Shown here one piece after another: positions 34,509 through 44,502 of a DNA stretch of 64,000 nt; within the stretch, counting starts at the first letter, position 1, and every line of letters begins with the position of its first letter. Source of the DNA: Marinobacter daqiaonensis. GTDB taxonomy: Bacteria; Pseudomonadota; Gammaproteobacteria; Pseudomonadales; Oleiphilaceae. The translations under genes and the position numbers were made by a program. Below the pieces are notes generated by a model. It was not told where the DNA came from, searched no databases, and saw only the letters and a list, made by a program, of their open reading frames with translations. Where the stretch lies: the NCBI RefSeq assembly GCF_900115285.1, contig NZ_FOYW01000001.1:124001-188000 (forward strand), read 5' to 3'.

Positions 34509-37418
34509 TCAGCCCTGCCGGTCCAGCGCCAGTGCCAGCAGTTCGGCGCTATGCATGGCGGTGCGGCCGGTGCCACGCCGGATCTGCTCGCGGCAGCTGA
34601 AGCCATCCGACACGATAAAGGTTTCCTCGTCGGTGCTGCGGACCACCGGATACAGGGCCGACTCCGCAATACGCTGGGACGCCTCGTATTTGTCCTCTTC
34701 GAAGCCAAAACCGCCGGCCATGCCACAACAGCCGTTGTCCGGCGTACTTACCTCCAGCCCCAGTCCATCCAGCAGGCGGCGGGTTCCGTCGAGCCCATCG
34801 AAGGCACTCTGGTGACAATGGCCGTGAACCATCACCCGGCCTTCAAGTTGGGGTGCCGGTGACCAGGCCAGTCGGTCCCGGGAGGCCAGGAAGTCTGCCA
34901 GCAGCCAACTGTTTCCGGCCAGGTAACGGGCCCGGTCATCGTCCGGTAAAAGGTTGACCAGTTCATCCCGGAACACACTCATGCACGAGGGTTCCAGCCC
35001 CACCACCGGCAAGCCCTCGTCGATAGCCGGTTGCAGTGTGGCGAGGGTCTGCTCCAGGCGTTGGCGGGCACGGTCCAGCAGGCCGTAGTCATACAGCGGC
35101 CGGCCACAGCAGACCGGCCGACCGGGCAGCCTGACGTTGAAGCCGGCGGCCTCGAGAACCTGCCGGGCCGCGCGGGCGGCGCCGGCGTCAAGGTAGTTAT
35201 TGAACGTGTCCGGCCAGAGAACCACGGCTGGTCGGCCCGGATGCTCTTGCCCTTCGCTTTTGTAGCTGCGGGTGAACGGGCGCGGTGAGAAGCGGGGGAG
35301 GGCGCGCTCCGGGGCAATGCCCGCGAGCCTGTGAACCAGTGTATTCACGCCTGGGAGGGCGGCGAGGCCGTTGAATACCGTCGGGGCCATGCCGGCGAGC
35401 CGCGACCATTCGTGAATCCGGCCCATGGTCCAGGCCTGGCGGGGGCGCCGATGGTGCTCGTAGTAGTGGGCCATGAACTCGGCCTTGTAGGTGGCCATGT
35501 CCACCTGCACCGGGCACTCGTGCTTGCAGGCCTTGCAGCCCAGGCAGAAATCCAGGGCCTCGTGGACCGTGTCGTTGTCCCACCCGACTGCCATCGGATC
35601 GCCCTCAAGCATCTCGAACAGCAGCCGGGCCCGGCCACGGGTGCTGTGTTTTTCTTCCATGGTTCCCCGGTAACTGGGGCACATGGTGCCGCCCTGGTGG
35701 CTGCGACACTTGCCCACACCCACGCAGCGCCCTGCGGCGGCAGCGAAACTGCCCTCATCCTTGTGGAAGCTGAAATGCAGGGGCTGCGGATCCACCGGGT
35801 CATGGTCGGGCCCGGTGCGCAGATTCTCGTCCAGACGGTACGGGTCGATCAGCTTGTGGGGGTTGAGCCGGTTGCCGGGATCCCAGATCGCCTTGAACTC
35901 CCTGAAGGCAGACATCAGCTCGTCGCTGAACATGCGGGGCCATAGCTCCGCCCGGGCCTGGCCGTCGCCATGTTCGCCAGATAGGGAGCCGCCGTAACGC
36001 ACCACCAGATCCGCCGCGTCCTCGGTGAATCGACGCCATTTGGCCACGCCCTCTGTGGAGCTCAGGTCAAAGGTGGTGCGCCCGTGAATGCAGCCCTCGC
36101 CAAAGTGACCGTAAAGAGAGGACCGATAGCCATAACGGTCCAGCAGTTTGAGATAGTCACGCAGGTAGTTGCCCACCTGTTCCGGGTCCACGGCGGCATC
36201 CTCCCAGCCGGGGTAGGTTTCCGCCTCCCCCGGCAGGGCATTGGTTGCCGCCGCGCCGCTCTTGCGGACCGACCATACCAGGCTCGCCTCGGCGGGGTCG
36301 GTATACAGCCGCGTGTCGACACAGTGCTCCCCGAGTTGCCTGATGGCATCCCTGGCCTTCTCCTGTGCTTCCTCTTCGGTGTCTCCGCCATACTCCGCAA
36401 GCAGCCAGCCCTCGCCGTCCGGAAGGCCCTCCAGGGCCTTGATGCCCATTCCTTTCTTGCGCATGTCCGAGACGATCTGGTCATCGATGCCTTCCAGGGC
36501 CAGGGGGCCCGTGGCCAGTACGCCGGGTGCCCGGTCCCCTGCCTGGCAGATATCCTCGTAGCCAAGCACCACGAGGGTGCGGTGGGGCGGGCTTGGTATC
36601 AGCTTTGCCTGTGCCGAAAGGGTAATGGCGCAGGTGCCTTCGGTGCCAATCAGGGCGGCGGCCACGTTGAACCCGTTTTCAGGCAGCAGGGCGTCCAGGT
36701 TGTAGCCGGAAACCCGCCGGCGGATATCCGGGAAGTCGTTGCGAATGGCCTCGTCGTAGCGATCCCTCAGGTTGCGAAGGGCCGAGTAGATCTCGCTGCG
36801 GCGTCCGCCGGCCTGAATGATCCGTTCCAGTTCCCTCTCCGATGTGGGCCCGACCGTCAGGCGCAGACCGTCATAGGTGAGCACCTCCAGGGACTCAATA
36901 TTGTCCACGGTCTTGCCCGACGTGACGGAATGGGCGCCGCAGGAGTTATTGCCGATCATGCCGCCCAGAGTGCAGTGGGTGTGTGTTGAGGGGTCAGGTC
37001 CGAAAGTCAGGCCATGCTTTTCGGCGGCATTGCGGAGAGTGTCGCAGACCACGCCCGGCTCCACCGACGCCAGACGTTTCTCCGGGTCCAGTGAGGTTAC
37101 CCGATTCAGGTACCGGGAAGTGTCAAGCACGATGGCGGCATTGCAGGTCTGACCGGCAAGACTGGTGCCGGCGCCACGCATGAGGATCGGCGCGTCGAAT
37201 TCACGGGCGATGGCAACCGCGGTTTCGATGTCGTCCGCTGAGCGGGGAATCACAACGCCTACCGGTACCTGACGGTAGTTGGAGGCATCGGTGGCGTAGA
37301 GGGCCCGGTTGCCAGGATCGAAGTACACCTCACCCTGGAGGCGATCTCGCAGCTTCTGGTCGAGCTTCTCCAGGGCGTCACCGGCAGGCAGTGCCTTTGT
37401 GTCCACTTCAGGACTCAT
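34509..37418 (-). CDS. FAD-binding and Fe-S-binding oxidoreductase (YdiJ / D-2-hydroxyacid dehydrogenase type)
   Basis: A 969-residue fusion. The N-terminal FAD_binding_4 domain (VVIPRSADDIETAVAI ... MRGAGTSLAGQTCNAAIV) is followed by an FAD-linked oxidase C domain (HFGEGCIHGRTTFDLS, GEHGDGQAR). Next comes a ferredoxin-type segment (VGKCRSHQGGTMCPSYRG; CLGCKACKHECPVQ), and then two CCG domains (PVCCGRPLYDYG; HCHQSAFDG and NGCCGMAGGFGFE). The ATG at 37418 follows AAGGGAGAG. E. coli YdiJ (1018 aa) oxidises D-2-hydroxyglutarate; the same activity or D-lactate is likely here. Electrons probably pass to quinones. The next gene upstream on the same strand is an aconitase homologue, 78 bases away. 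Confidence 0.92.
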   Translation of the reverse strand: MSPEVDTKALPAGDALEKLDQKLRDRLQGEVYFDPGNRALYATDASNYRQVPVGVVIPRSADDIETAVAIAREFDAPILMRGAGTSLAGQTCNAAIVLDTSRYLNRVTSLDPEKRLASVEPGVVCDTLRNAAEKHGLTFGPDPSTHTHCTLGGMIGNNSCGAHSVTSGKTVDNIESLEVLTYDGLRLTVGPTSERELERIIQAGGRRSEIYSALRNLRDRYDEAIRNDFPDIRRRVSGYNLDALLPENGFNVAAALIGTEGTCAITLSAQAKLIPSPPHRTLVVLGYEDICQAGDRAPGVLATGPLALEGIDDQIVSDMRKKGMGIKALEGLPDGEGWLLAEYGGDTEEEAQEKARDAIRQLGEHCVDTRLYTDPAEASLVWSVRKSGAAATNALPGEAETYPGWEDAAVDPEQVGNYLRDYLKLLDRYGYRSSLYGHFGEGCIHGRTTFDLSSTEGVAKWRRFTEDAADLVVRYGGSLSGEHGDGQARAELWPRMFSDELMSAFREFKAIWDPGNRLNPHKLIDPYRLDENLRTGPDHDPVDPQPLHFSFHKDEGSFAAAAGRCVGVGKCRSHQGGTMCPSYRGTMEEKHSTRGRARLLFEMLEGDPMAVGWDNDTVHEALDFCLGCKACKHECPVQVDMATYKAEFMAHYYEHHRRPRQAWTMGRIHEWSRLAGMAPTVFNGLAALPGVNTLVHRLAGIAPERALPRFSPRPFTRSYKSEGQEHPGRPAVVLWPDTFNNYLDAGAARAARQVLEAAGFNVRLPGRPVCCGRPLYDYGLLDRARQRLEQTLATLQPAIDEGLPVVGLEPSCMSVFRDELVNLLPDDDRARYLAGNSWLLADFLASRDRLAWSPAPQLEGRVMVHGHCHQSAFDGLDGTRRLLDGLGLEVSTPDNGCCGMAGGFGFEEDKYEASQRIAESALYPVVRSTDEETFIVSDGFSCREQIRRGTGRTAMHSAELLALALDRQG

Positions 37419-37496
37419 TGAACTCTCCCTTGGCTGACGGCAGAACAATACGGGACGCTGCTGTCCCTTAACCTGTGTTGAGGGGCGCCAGGCACA

Positions 37497-39458
37497 TCAA
37501 CTCGCAAGGGACTCACGCATCATATTCAGCAGCCCCCCCTTGAGAAGCATGGTGACCTGGCGGTCGCTCAGCGTGTGGGTGAGCCTGTAGCGGTCACCGG
37601 TACGGCTGTTCCTGGCGGTGATCTCGTCACCGGACTCCAGTGCCTTGTGCAGGTCCTCCAGAACCAGTTCGTCCTCCTGCTCGATCGTGTCATAGTCCTC
37701 CGGGTCATCGAAGCTCAGCGGCAACACGCCAAAGTTGCAAAGGTTCTCCCAGTGTATACGGGCATAGCTCTTGGCAATGACTGCCCGCACGCCCAGGTAG
37801 CGGGGGGTGAGGGCAGCGTGTTCGCGACTGGAGCCCTGGCCGTAATTGTCACCACCCACCAGCATCGACCCCTTGTCCCGGTATTTCTTTGCCCGCTCGG
37901 GGTAGGAAGGATCGATGCGGGTGAGGGTGAATTCACTGATGGCCGGTATATTACTGCGGTAGGGGAGGATGTCTGACCCTGCCGGCAGGATCTCGTCGGT
38001 GGAAACGTCATCACCCATCTTCAGCAAAACCGGTACCTCCAGGGAGTCCGGAAGCCCCTCGAACTGTGGCAGCGAGCTGATGTTGGGCCCTTTCTCCACC
38101 ATCGCCAGTTCCGGATATTTCGCGGGCGGGCGAATGTTGCGGTCCTCCACGTAGAAGGTTCGGCTCTCGTCGAACCTGGGGTAGTCCATATCCAGGTCCC
38201 GGGGATCGGTGATCACACCGGTCAGGGCCGAGGCGGTGGCGGTCTCCGGGCTGCACAGACAGACCTTGTCTTCTTCCGTGCCGGAGCGGCCGGGAAAGTT
38301 ACGGGGCACGGTACGCAGGCTGATCTGGTCCGTTGCCGGGGCCTGGCCCATGCCGATGCAGCCATTGCAGCCGGTCTGGTGGAGGCGCGCGCCCGCCTTG
38401 AGCAGGTCGTTCAGGTGTCCCAGTTCGGTGAGATTCTCCAGGATCTGGCGGGAGGTGGGGTTGACGTCAAAAGAGATCCGGTCATGGACCTGACGCCCCC
38501 TGACCATCATCGCGGGCACTGCGAAGTCCCTCAGCCCGGGATTCGCGGACGAGCCGATGTAGGCCTGGTATATAGGCTCGCCTGCCACTTCCCGCACGGG
38601 AACGACCTTTCCCGGACTGCTCGGCAGGGCGATCAGGGGTTCCAGCCTGCCGAGGTCGATTTCGTCATGCTCGTCGTAGCTGGCGCCGGAATCCGCCTCC
38701 AGTTTCTCGAAGTCGTCCTCCCGCTCCTGCTTCCTGAGAAACTGGCGCACCATGTCGTCGGCGGGAAAGACCGTGGTGGTGTGACCCATTTCCTGTCCCA
38801 TGTTGGCAATGACATGGCGGTCCATGGCGGACAGCCCCTTGAGGCCCGGCCCATAATACTCGATGATTTTCCCCGAACCGCCGTTCACGCCGTGACGACG
38901 GAGCATCTCCAGGATCACATCCTTGGCGCTTACCCAGTCCGGCAGTCGGCCGGTAACCTTTACCCCCATTACCTTCGGCATTTTCAGGTAGAAGGGTTTG
39001 CCACACATTGCCATGGCCACCGCCATGCCGCCGGCACCCATTGCCAGCATACCCAGGGAGCCCGCCGCGCAGGTATGGCTGTCGGAACCGATCATGGTCT
39101 TGCCGGGTTTGCCGAAGCGCTCCATGTGCACCGGATGGCTGACCCCGGATCCGGCCGGACTGTACCATACGCCGAACCGTTCGCAGGCGCTGCGCAGGAA
39201 CAGGTGATCGTCCGGGTTACGGTTGTCGGTCTGGAGCAGATTGTGATCGACGTACTGGGCGGACAATTCGGTCTCGACCTGATCCAGGCCCATGGCTTCC
39301 AGCTCGAGCATCACCAGGGTTCCGGTTGCGTCCTGGGTAAGGGTCTGATCGATCCTGAGGCCTATTTCCTCCCCGGCTTCCATCTTTCCGGAAACCAGGT
39401 GTGACTCAATCAGTTTCTGCGCCACGTTGCGGGGGTTGCTCTTGCTCTGTTTCGCCAT
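37497..39458 (-). CDS. Aconitase-family hydratase (about 650-residue type)
   Basis: A 653-residue aconitase homologue of the shorter group distinct from AcnA (about 890 aa) and AcnB (about 865 aa). Its ATG at 39458 follows GGAGAAG. It keeps GSDSHT (125-130), the CNGC pair (Cys364 and Cys367) with IGMGQAPA, RNFPGRSG, and the swivel domain DNYGQGSSREHAAL. The segment where standard aconitases read GSCTN reads IGSSAN (301-306), so one usual Fe-S cysteine is absent. It may isomerise citrate or a related hydroxyacid. It is probably co-transcribed with the YdiJ-type gene. Confidence 0.9.
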   Translation of the reverse strand: MAKQSKSNPRNVAQKLIESHLVSGKMEAGEEIGLRIDQTLTQDATGTLVMLELEAMGLDQVETELSAQYVDHNLLQTDNRNPDDHLFLRSACERFGVWYSPAGSGVSHPVHMERFGKPGKTMIGSDSHTCAAGSLGMLAMGAGGMAVAMAMCGKPFYLKMPKVMGVKVTGRLPDWVSAKDVILEMLRRHGVNGGSGKIIEYYGPGLKGLSAMDRHVIANMGQEMGHTTTVFPADDMVRQFLRKQEREDDFEKLEADSGASYDEHDEIDLGRLEPLIALPSSPGKVVPVREVAGEPIYQAYIGSSANPGLRDFAVPAMMVRGRQVHDRISFDVNPTSRQILENLTELGHLNDLLKAGARLHQTGCNGCIGMGQAPATDQISLRTVPRNFPGRSGTEEDKVCLCSPETATASALTGVITDPRDLDMDYPRFDESRTFYVEDRNIRPPAKYPELAMVEKGPNISSLPQFEGLPDSLEVPVLLKMGDDVSTDEILPAGSDILPYRSNIPAISEFTLTRIDPSYPERAKKYRDKGSMLVGGDNYGQGSSREHAALTPRYLGVRAVIAKSYARIHWENLCNFGVLPLSFDDPEDYDTIEQEDELVLEDLHKALESGDEITARNSRTGDRYRLTHTLSDRQVTMLLKGGLLNMMRESLAS

Positions 39459-39601
39459 TGGAACTTCTCCATGTGCTAGCCAGATATCGGGCAATCGTTG
39501 ATTCGAATATGTCGTTTCTATCAAAAGATATGTGTACCGGGTCGGCCCGATACAACCCCGGTGATTGGCCGATGGAGGCTTCAGGGCCGCCAGCGGGGTG
39601 G

Positions 39602-40354
39602 TCAGACATCGGCGGCAGCGGGTGGGTCCAGTCCGAGCTCTTTGCTGAACAGCACGTTGCCAAGGCTCAGCACGATGCGCTCCACCGAAGCGCCTTCTTC
39701 CTGAGGCTCGTCGCCCGATGTCTGCTGATCAAGTACATCTTTGAGCAGATCGAGCAGGCGGACCACCAGATCCACAGCGGCGAAATGTTCCGGGGGATCG
39801 ACCAGTGACTCACGGGCATAGGTCATGGCCCGAGTGACGACGGCGGCCTGAAGCGGATCCAGACCCTCGGTATCGAGCTGCCGGCAGGCATTGAAATGTG
39901 CCTCCCTTTCCAGTCGCAGTGCCTCCCTGCAGAGTTCCCGTGACTGCTCGGGCGAGTCCTCGTGGCGGACCAGGGAAGCCAGCCTGAATTCGATGGTACC
40001 TTCCTGGCACTGTTTCTCGTGCTCATTCCGGACCGCATCCCGCGCCTGTGGCAGGAACTTGCGTACTGCGTTCTCACGGGCCCGGTCCAGACTCTCCTTC
40101 TCCGCCGTGGTGATCAGGGCGGACATCACCTGCACGCAATGAATCAGGTACTCCCACAAGGGGGCGGGGATGGCTTCCGGTCGGGGCGGCAGGGCCCGGC
40201 AGAGGGTCACGAACTCGAAGTAGAGGCTGGTCACTTCCTCTTCCGGGAACCCCGATTCCCGGACGATTCTCGCCAGCCCGATCCGCTCCATATCCGCCAC
40301 AAGGCGGGGGGCGAGCAGCAGGATGTAGCTTTGTGCACCTGGAGACAACAGCAT
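39602..40354 (-). CDS. Conserved hypothetical helical protein
   Basis: A 250-residue protein with no family I recognise. It lacks a signal peptide and membrane helices and is predicted to be mainly helical, with many Glu, Arg and Leu (LRLEREAHFNACRQL; AAVDLVVRLLDLLKDVLDQ). GGAGG lies 14 bases before the ATG, farther than usual, so the start is not certain. It lies between the aconitase homologue and the BON-domain gene, all on the minus strand, but the 143-base gap downstream suggests its own transcript end. Confidence 0.7.
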   Translation of the reverse strand: MLLSPGAQSYILLLAPRLVADMERIGLARIVRESGFPEEEVTSLYFEFVTLCRALPPRPEAIPAPLWEYLIHCVQVMSALITTAEKESLDRARENAVRKFLPQARDAVRNEHEKQCQEGTIEFRLASLVRHEDSPEQSRELCREALRLEREAHFNACRQLDTEGLDPLQAAVVTRAMTYARESLVDPPEHFAAVDLVVRLLDLLKDVLDQQTSGDEPQEEGASVERIVLSLGNVLFSKELGLDPPAAADV

Positions 40355-40469
40355 CTCGATAACGAAAACCTCCGGATCTGAAAGCCGGCCATGACACGTT
40401 CCGGGCCCTGTATCCAGTCTAGACTCTCTGTCGCCACCCCGCCTGCCGGTGGCGGATTCCGGTGGACGG

Positions 40470-40790
40470 TTATTTCACCGTGATCCGGTTGGTGACATCG
40501 TCCATGTCGCTGTATTCCCGCATCAGGTCTTCCGCCCGCTGGCGCTGGGCGGTGGTTTCCACGAAGCCCTCCAGCACGATGCCTCCATCGTTGACCGTGA
40601 TGTCAATGGCGGAACCGGCCAGGTCCTCCGCTTCAAGCAGGACAGCCTTCAGGCGGACCTCCTCCGCGGTACCCTGCTGTGTCTCGTAGGCCGAGGGCTC
40701 CCCGCCAAAGCCGGCGCAGCCGCCGGTCAGCACCAGGCACAGCCAGAGCGCCAGGGAGCGTCCGTCAACCTTCGTCACTGTCGGGATCAT
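40470..40790 (-). CDS. BON-domain lipoprotein
   Basis: A 106-residue envelope protein. The chosen ATG at 40790 (the second of two adjacent ATGs) has GGAAG six bases upstream and overlaps the end of the AsmA-family gene by 26 bases. SLALWLCLVLTGGC is a lipoprotein-type signal, though the box (LTGGC) is not ideal. VRLKAVLLEAEDLAGSAIDI, then NDGGIVLEGFVETTAQRQRA and DDVTNRITVK form one BON domain, which binds phospholipid surfaces in OsmY/DolP relatives. The link to the AsmA gene suggests an envelope-lipid role. Confidence 0.82.
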   Translation of the reverse strand: MIPTVTKVDGRSLALWLCLVLTGGCAGFGGEPSAYETQQGTAEEVRLKAVLLEAEDLAGSAIDITVNDGGIVLEGFVETTAQRQRAEDLMREYSDMDDVTNRITVK

Positions 40791-43700
40791 CATCGTCTTC
40801 CAGTTCATCATTGATGGCCTCCAGAGAACGACTCGCCAGCCCCTCGCAATACCCGATTTCCTCCCCGGTGCCCAGGTCCAGCAGGGGCAAAAGGGCCGCC
40901 ACCGGGGCCGCCACGGCGGCCAGGACAACACTGCCGCCCACACGCAGGGCGAGATTGTCAGATTGTATTCCGGGCTCAGGCTCACTCAGGGAGCCTCCGA
41001 TGTGAAACGGGGTGCGCCCTGAAAACACGCTGACGTCCTTGGGGTGTGCCGTAAGGGTAAGGTCCAGCAGTTCGTTGTTGAGGTTCACGGTGCCGGTTCC
41101 GGTGAAAGTGGTATCGGCGGTATCGATGGCAAGGGTGTCGATGATGGCGACACCGTCCCGGGCCTGCAGATCGATATAGGCGCAATCGATCGGGATGGGG
41201 TCACGGGACCGCAGCCAGCTCAGGAACGCCTGGCCGGCATCGAGGCCGGCCAGTTCGACCAGCAGGGCATCCATCTTGCCCTGGCTCATCAACACCACCA
41301 TTCCACCGTCCGCCGAGGCGAAGAATTCGGCGATGGAGGAGCCGGTAATCCAGAACTTGCCCTGGCCGCCAACAATGCCGACGGCGTCATCGGTCAGGGT
41401 CCAGTTGCCAAGCACCTCGCTGAGATTGACGGCCTGCACCTCCACACCCAGTGTGCCCTCGGGCGGGTCCTGCCTGGCATCCAGGCTGAGATTGAAATCC
41501 ACCTGACCTTTGCCGACCCCGAAGCGGACCGGCTTGAAATGTCCCTGGCCGTCGGCAAGCTCGAATTCGATCTCCACGTCGCTCAGGGGAATGTCAGCCG
41601 CCCGCACGTTCTTTCCCCGGTACCGGACATCGGCGGACAGGTCCTGCCAGGCGGATGTCACCAGGGGCTGGTCCGGCAGCAAATCCCCGTCATCGTCCTC
41701 GGGCGTGCTCTTTGCAGGGTGGGGCTCTGCCCCCACCAGCACGCCAAGATCCGCCAGATCCATGGTCTCGGAGCGCAGGTCCGCACTCAGGTGAGGAGGC
41801 CGTGGACCGGTATCGAGACCGAGTTGGCCGCTCAGGTCACTGTCGCCCACTTCGCCCTCGATATCGGTGACCATCCACCGCTGGTCGGCGTAATCCAGAT
41901 TTCCGGACAGGGAGTAGGGGGGCAGGTCCGGCAGCGGTATCCCCAGCAGCCGGGTAAGCCGGTGGGGGTTCGGGCCTTCGAGCTCGAGCCTGAGGCTCAA
42001 CCCCTTCAGGGCCAGTGGCTGCAGGATGCTGCCGTCCACATGAATGCGGCTGTCCACGACGTTCATCACCAGATCAAGGCTATAGGGCCGTTCCGGCTTG
42101 CGGGCATCCAGCAGACGATCGCCACGGAATGTCAGTGAAAAGGGGGAGCCATCGTATTGCCCGTCACCATCAATGTGGAAGGCCTGGTCATTGGCATCCA
42201 GTCCGCGGGTTCGCAGATCGAGTGTCATGTCTGTATCCGTTTCCGCATCGGTAAATCTCAGCGTGGACGGCTGCAGGACTAGCCGGTCGATGGAAGGCAG
42301 CGCCAGGTCCTCCTGCTGGGCAGCGGTGAGAGATTCGGTGATCTCCACATGAACATCCCCCGAGAGGATGCCAAGCCGGTCCTCGATGGCGCTGAAAGTG
42401 TCACCGAAACGGCTCAGGTTGATGTTGTCGAATTCCGCGTCGATGGAACCGGTGGCGGGCTCGTTGGCGGCGGCCAGTTCCAGGGAGCTTGCCCAGCTGC
42501 CGCCGGCGACGTCAAAGTCCAGGGGTTCTATCTCGAGCCTGCCGGAATCAAGACCGGCATCGAGCCGCAGATTCCGCAGCTCCGGCGCGCCCGGGAGCAC
42601 CAGCGTCTGTGCCCGCAGGTTCAGCTGGCCGTCGATGCTTCGCAACGCGGCCAGGGGAGACTGGTCCCCGGCGCCGTCGCCCGGTGACGATCCGGGGGAC
42701 GTGTCATCTCCCATGAATTGGGCGAGTTCAATGCGACCGGCCTGAAGATCAGCATTGACCGTGGGCGGGCTCCCAATGCGATAGTGCACCTCACCGTCGA
42801 GTTCGGTGACGCCGACATTGCCCTCCAGGGAGGTGACGGACCACTGTTCTCCGTCGCGGTTGATGCGCCCTGAGAGCCGGAACTCCGGCAGGGGGGGCAA
42901 CGTTGTGCCCGCCAGGGCTTCCAGGTCCTGTCCGTCGCTGCCATCCAACACAAGGTTGCCGGAGATGCTTGCGGGGGTCATCAGTGAACCCAGGGAGGTG
43001 TCGGCCCAGGCATACAGTTCACCGCTGCGCGCCTGCGCCTGTAACCGGTAATCCGAAAGGTCACCCGCCAGGTCGGTGAGGGGACCGCCCTCGACGGTCA
43101 TCTCCAGGTCCCTGCCCCGGAATTCCCCGTTGGCCGAGAAGGCCGGGCGGGGCGGTTCGCCAGCTTTTTCCAGCTTGAGTTCCAGGTCACTCTCCGGCCC
43201 TGCGTGCTGTTCCGTTGTCCGGTAGTGGGCGGTGGCGACACCGAGGTCCAGGTGTTTCAGAAGGGTCTCAGGGCTCAGGGAAGGAGCCTGCTGGATCTGA
43301 TCGAGGCCCAGATCGAGTTCGACGTCAAGGACCTGTCCGGGCCCCGTGCCGAGGCCAAGGGCGTGCAGGTCCGCTTGCTGAAGGTCGAGCTGGACCTCTG
43401 CGGTGATGAAATCCTCATTGCTGGTGAGGTCGGCGCTGGCTTCTCCCCGGCCCCCGGCCACCTGGAAATCCAGGGTTTCCAGGGTGAGCTGGTGCTGGCC
43501 CGGAAGCAGCCTGATCTCCACCTTTGTGAAGGTGGCGGGCTCCAGGATGAGTTCATCGATCGACAGATGAATGTCACCCGCCAGATCCGGCAGTACCGGT
43601 ATGGCAATGCCGGGGGGCCCCCCTTCCGGGGATTCAGGCAGGGCCGTGAGCATTTCGGTGATGTTGATGGAGGGTGAATGCAGCTCTCCCCTCAGGGTAA

Positions 43701-44502
43701 CCGGAGCCGTTCCGGTATCCACGCCCAGGTTGCCGTCGATCCGCACGTCTCCCACCCGGGCCTGGATCTCACGTAAGTGCCATTGGCTATCCTCGAATCC
43801 CGGATCCATGGTGGCTGAAAGTTCAGCGGGTATCACCAGGCGCTCCCCACTCATCCCGAGGTCGGCTTCGGCGTTCAGGGAGACCCTGTCTCCCGATGTG
43901 GTCAGTGAGGCGATCGACAGGACCTGGGGCTGATCCGTTCCCGGCGCGGCGTAGCGAATTTCCGCGTCGTAAATATTGAGTCTTTGAATGGAAACGGGTG
44001 GCCCCGCCTGATCTTCCTCAGGCTGACCGGAACCCTCGGTCGCACTGGTACCCTTGTCGGGGGTTCCGCCTGGCTTCGTCATCGCGGGCAGGACCCAGTT
44101 TCCGGGTTTTTCGGCGCGGCTTTCGAGATTGACTGTGGGTCCTCTAACCACCACGTTCTCCAGCGCCAGCTCGCCCTGGAGCAGGCTGGTGAGCGAGGGT
44201 TCCAGCTTGAGGCTGTCAATGGCTACCATCTCCGGAGTCCTTGCCCAGCTGGCATTGGCAAGGGTCATCTCCCCGATATCCAGATGAGGGCGCGGCAGCA
44301 GGCTTACCGAAATGTCACCGGTGATCTCCATTTCGCGACCGGTCATGGCTTCCACGCGATCGGTGATCGGACCCTTCAGGAAATTCCACGACATCAGTTC
44401 GATCGCAAGGATCGCGACGACCAGCAGCACGAGCAGGGCTGCAAGCGTCCACTTCAGAATCCTGAACAGGGTTGAGGACGGAGCGCTGTTACTTTTACCC
44501 AT
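40765..44502 (-). CDS. AsmA family protein
   Basis: A 1245-residue inner-membrane protein with one N-terminal helix (about 14-37) and a large periplasmic part. The N-terminus, FLKGPITDRVEAMTGREMEI and LDIGEMTLANASWA, is the AsmA signature. The rest alternates long beta-rich segments (repeats of -Q-W-x-V-T-, LxGxLxYxx), fitting the groove-shaped bridge fold of AsmA-like proteins that help move phospholipid between membranes. The C-terminus is AsmA_2-like (VDFNLSLDARQDPPEGTLGV). It is larger than E. coli AsmA (617) and similar in size to YdbH/TamB-class proteins. The Asp/Glu-rich tail overlaps the BON gene. Confidence 0.92.
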   Translation of the reverse strand: MGKSNSAPSSTLFRILKWTLAALLVLLVVAILAIELMSWNFLKGPITDRVEAMTGREMEITGDISVSLLPRPHLDIGEMTLANASWARTPEMVAIDSLKLEPSLTSLLQGELALENVVVRGPTVNLESRAEKPGNWVLPAMTKPGGTPDKGTSATEGSGQPEEDQAGPPVSIQRLNIYDAEIRYAAPGTDQPQVLSIASLTTSGDRVSLNAEADLGMSGERLVIPAELSATMDPGFEDSQWHLREIQARVGDVRIDGNLGVDTGTAPVTLRGELHSPSINITEMLTALPESPEGGPPGIAIPVLPDLAGDIHLSIDELILEPATFTKVEIRLLPGQHQLTLETLDFQVAGGRGEASADLTSNEDFITAEVQLDLQQADLHALGLGTGPGQVLDVELDLGLDQIQQAPSLSPETLLKHLDLGVATAHYRTTEQHAGPESDLELKLEKAGEPPRPAFSANGEFRGRDLEMTVEGGPLTDLAGDLSDYRLQAQARSGELYAWADTSLGSLMTPASISGNLVLDGSDGQDLEALAGTTLPPLPEFRLSGRINRDGEQWSVTSLEGNVGVTELDGEVHYRIGSPPTVNADLQAGRIELAQFMGDDTSPGSSPGDGAGDQSPLAALRSIDGQLNLRAQTLVLPGAPELRNLRLDAGLDSGRLEIEPLDFDVAGGSWASSLELAAANEPATGSIDAEFDNINLSRFGDTFSAIEDRLGILSGDVHVEITESLTAAQQEDLALPSIDRLVLQPSTLRFTDAETDTDMTLDLRTRGLDANDQAFHIDGDGQYDGSPFSLTFRGDRLLDARKPERPYSLDLVMNVVDSRIHVDGSILQPLALKGLSLRLELEGPNPHRLTRLLGIPLPDLPPYSLSGNLDYADQRWMVTDIEGEVGDSDLSGQLGLDTGPRPPHLSADLRSETMDLADLGVLVGAEPHPAKSTPEDDDGDLLPDQPLVTSAWQDLSADVRYRGKNVRAADIPLSDVEIEFELADGQGHFKPVRFGVGKGQVDFNLSLDARQDPPEGTLGVEVQAVNLSEVLGNWTLTDDAVGIVGGQGKFWITGSSIAEFFASADGGMVVLMSQGKMDALLVELAGLDAGQAFLSWLRSRDPIPIDCAYIDLQARDGVAIIDTLAIDTADTTFTGTGTVNLNNELLDLTLTAHPKDVSVFSGRTPFHIGGSLSEPEPGIQSDNLALRVGGSVVLAAVAAPVAALLPLLDLGTGEEIGYCEGLASRSLEAINDELEDDDDPDSDEG

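Noticed and set aside
41044..42138. 364-residue open frame on the plus strand
   Set aside because: It is antisense to the AsmA-family gene and shows only low-complexity Gly/Gln/Val composition.
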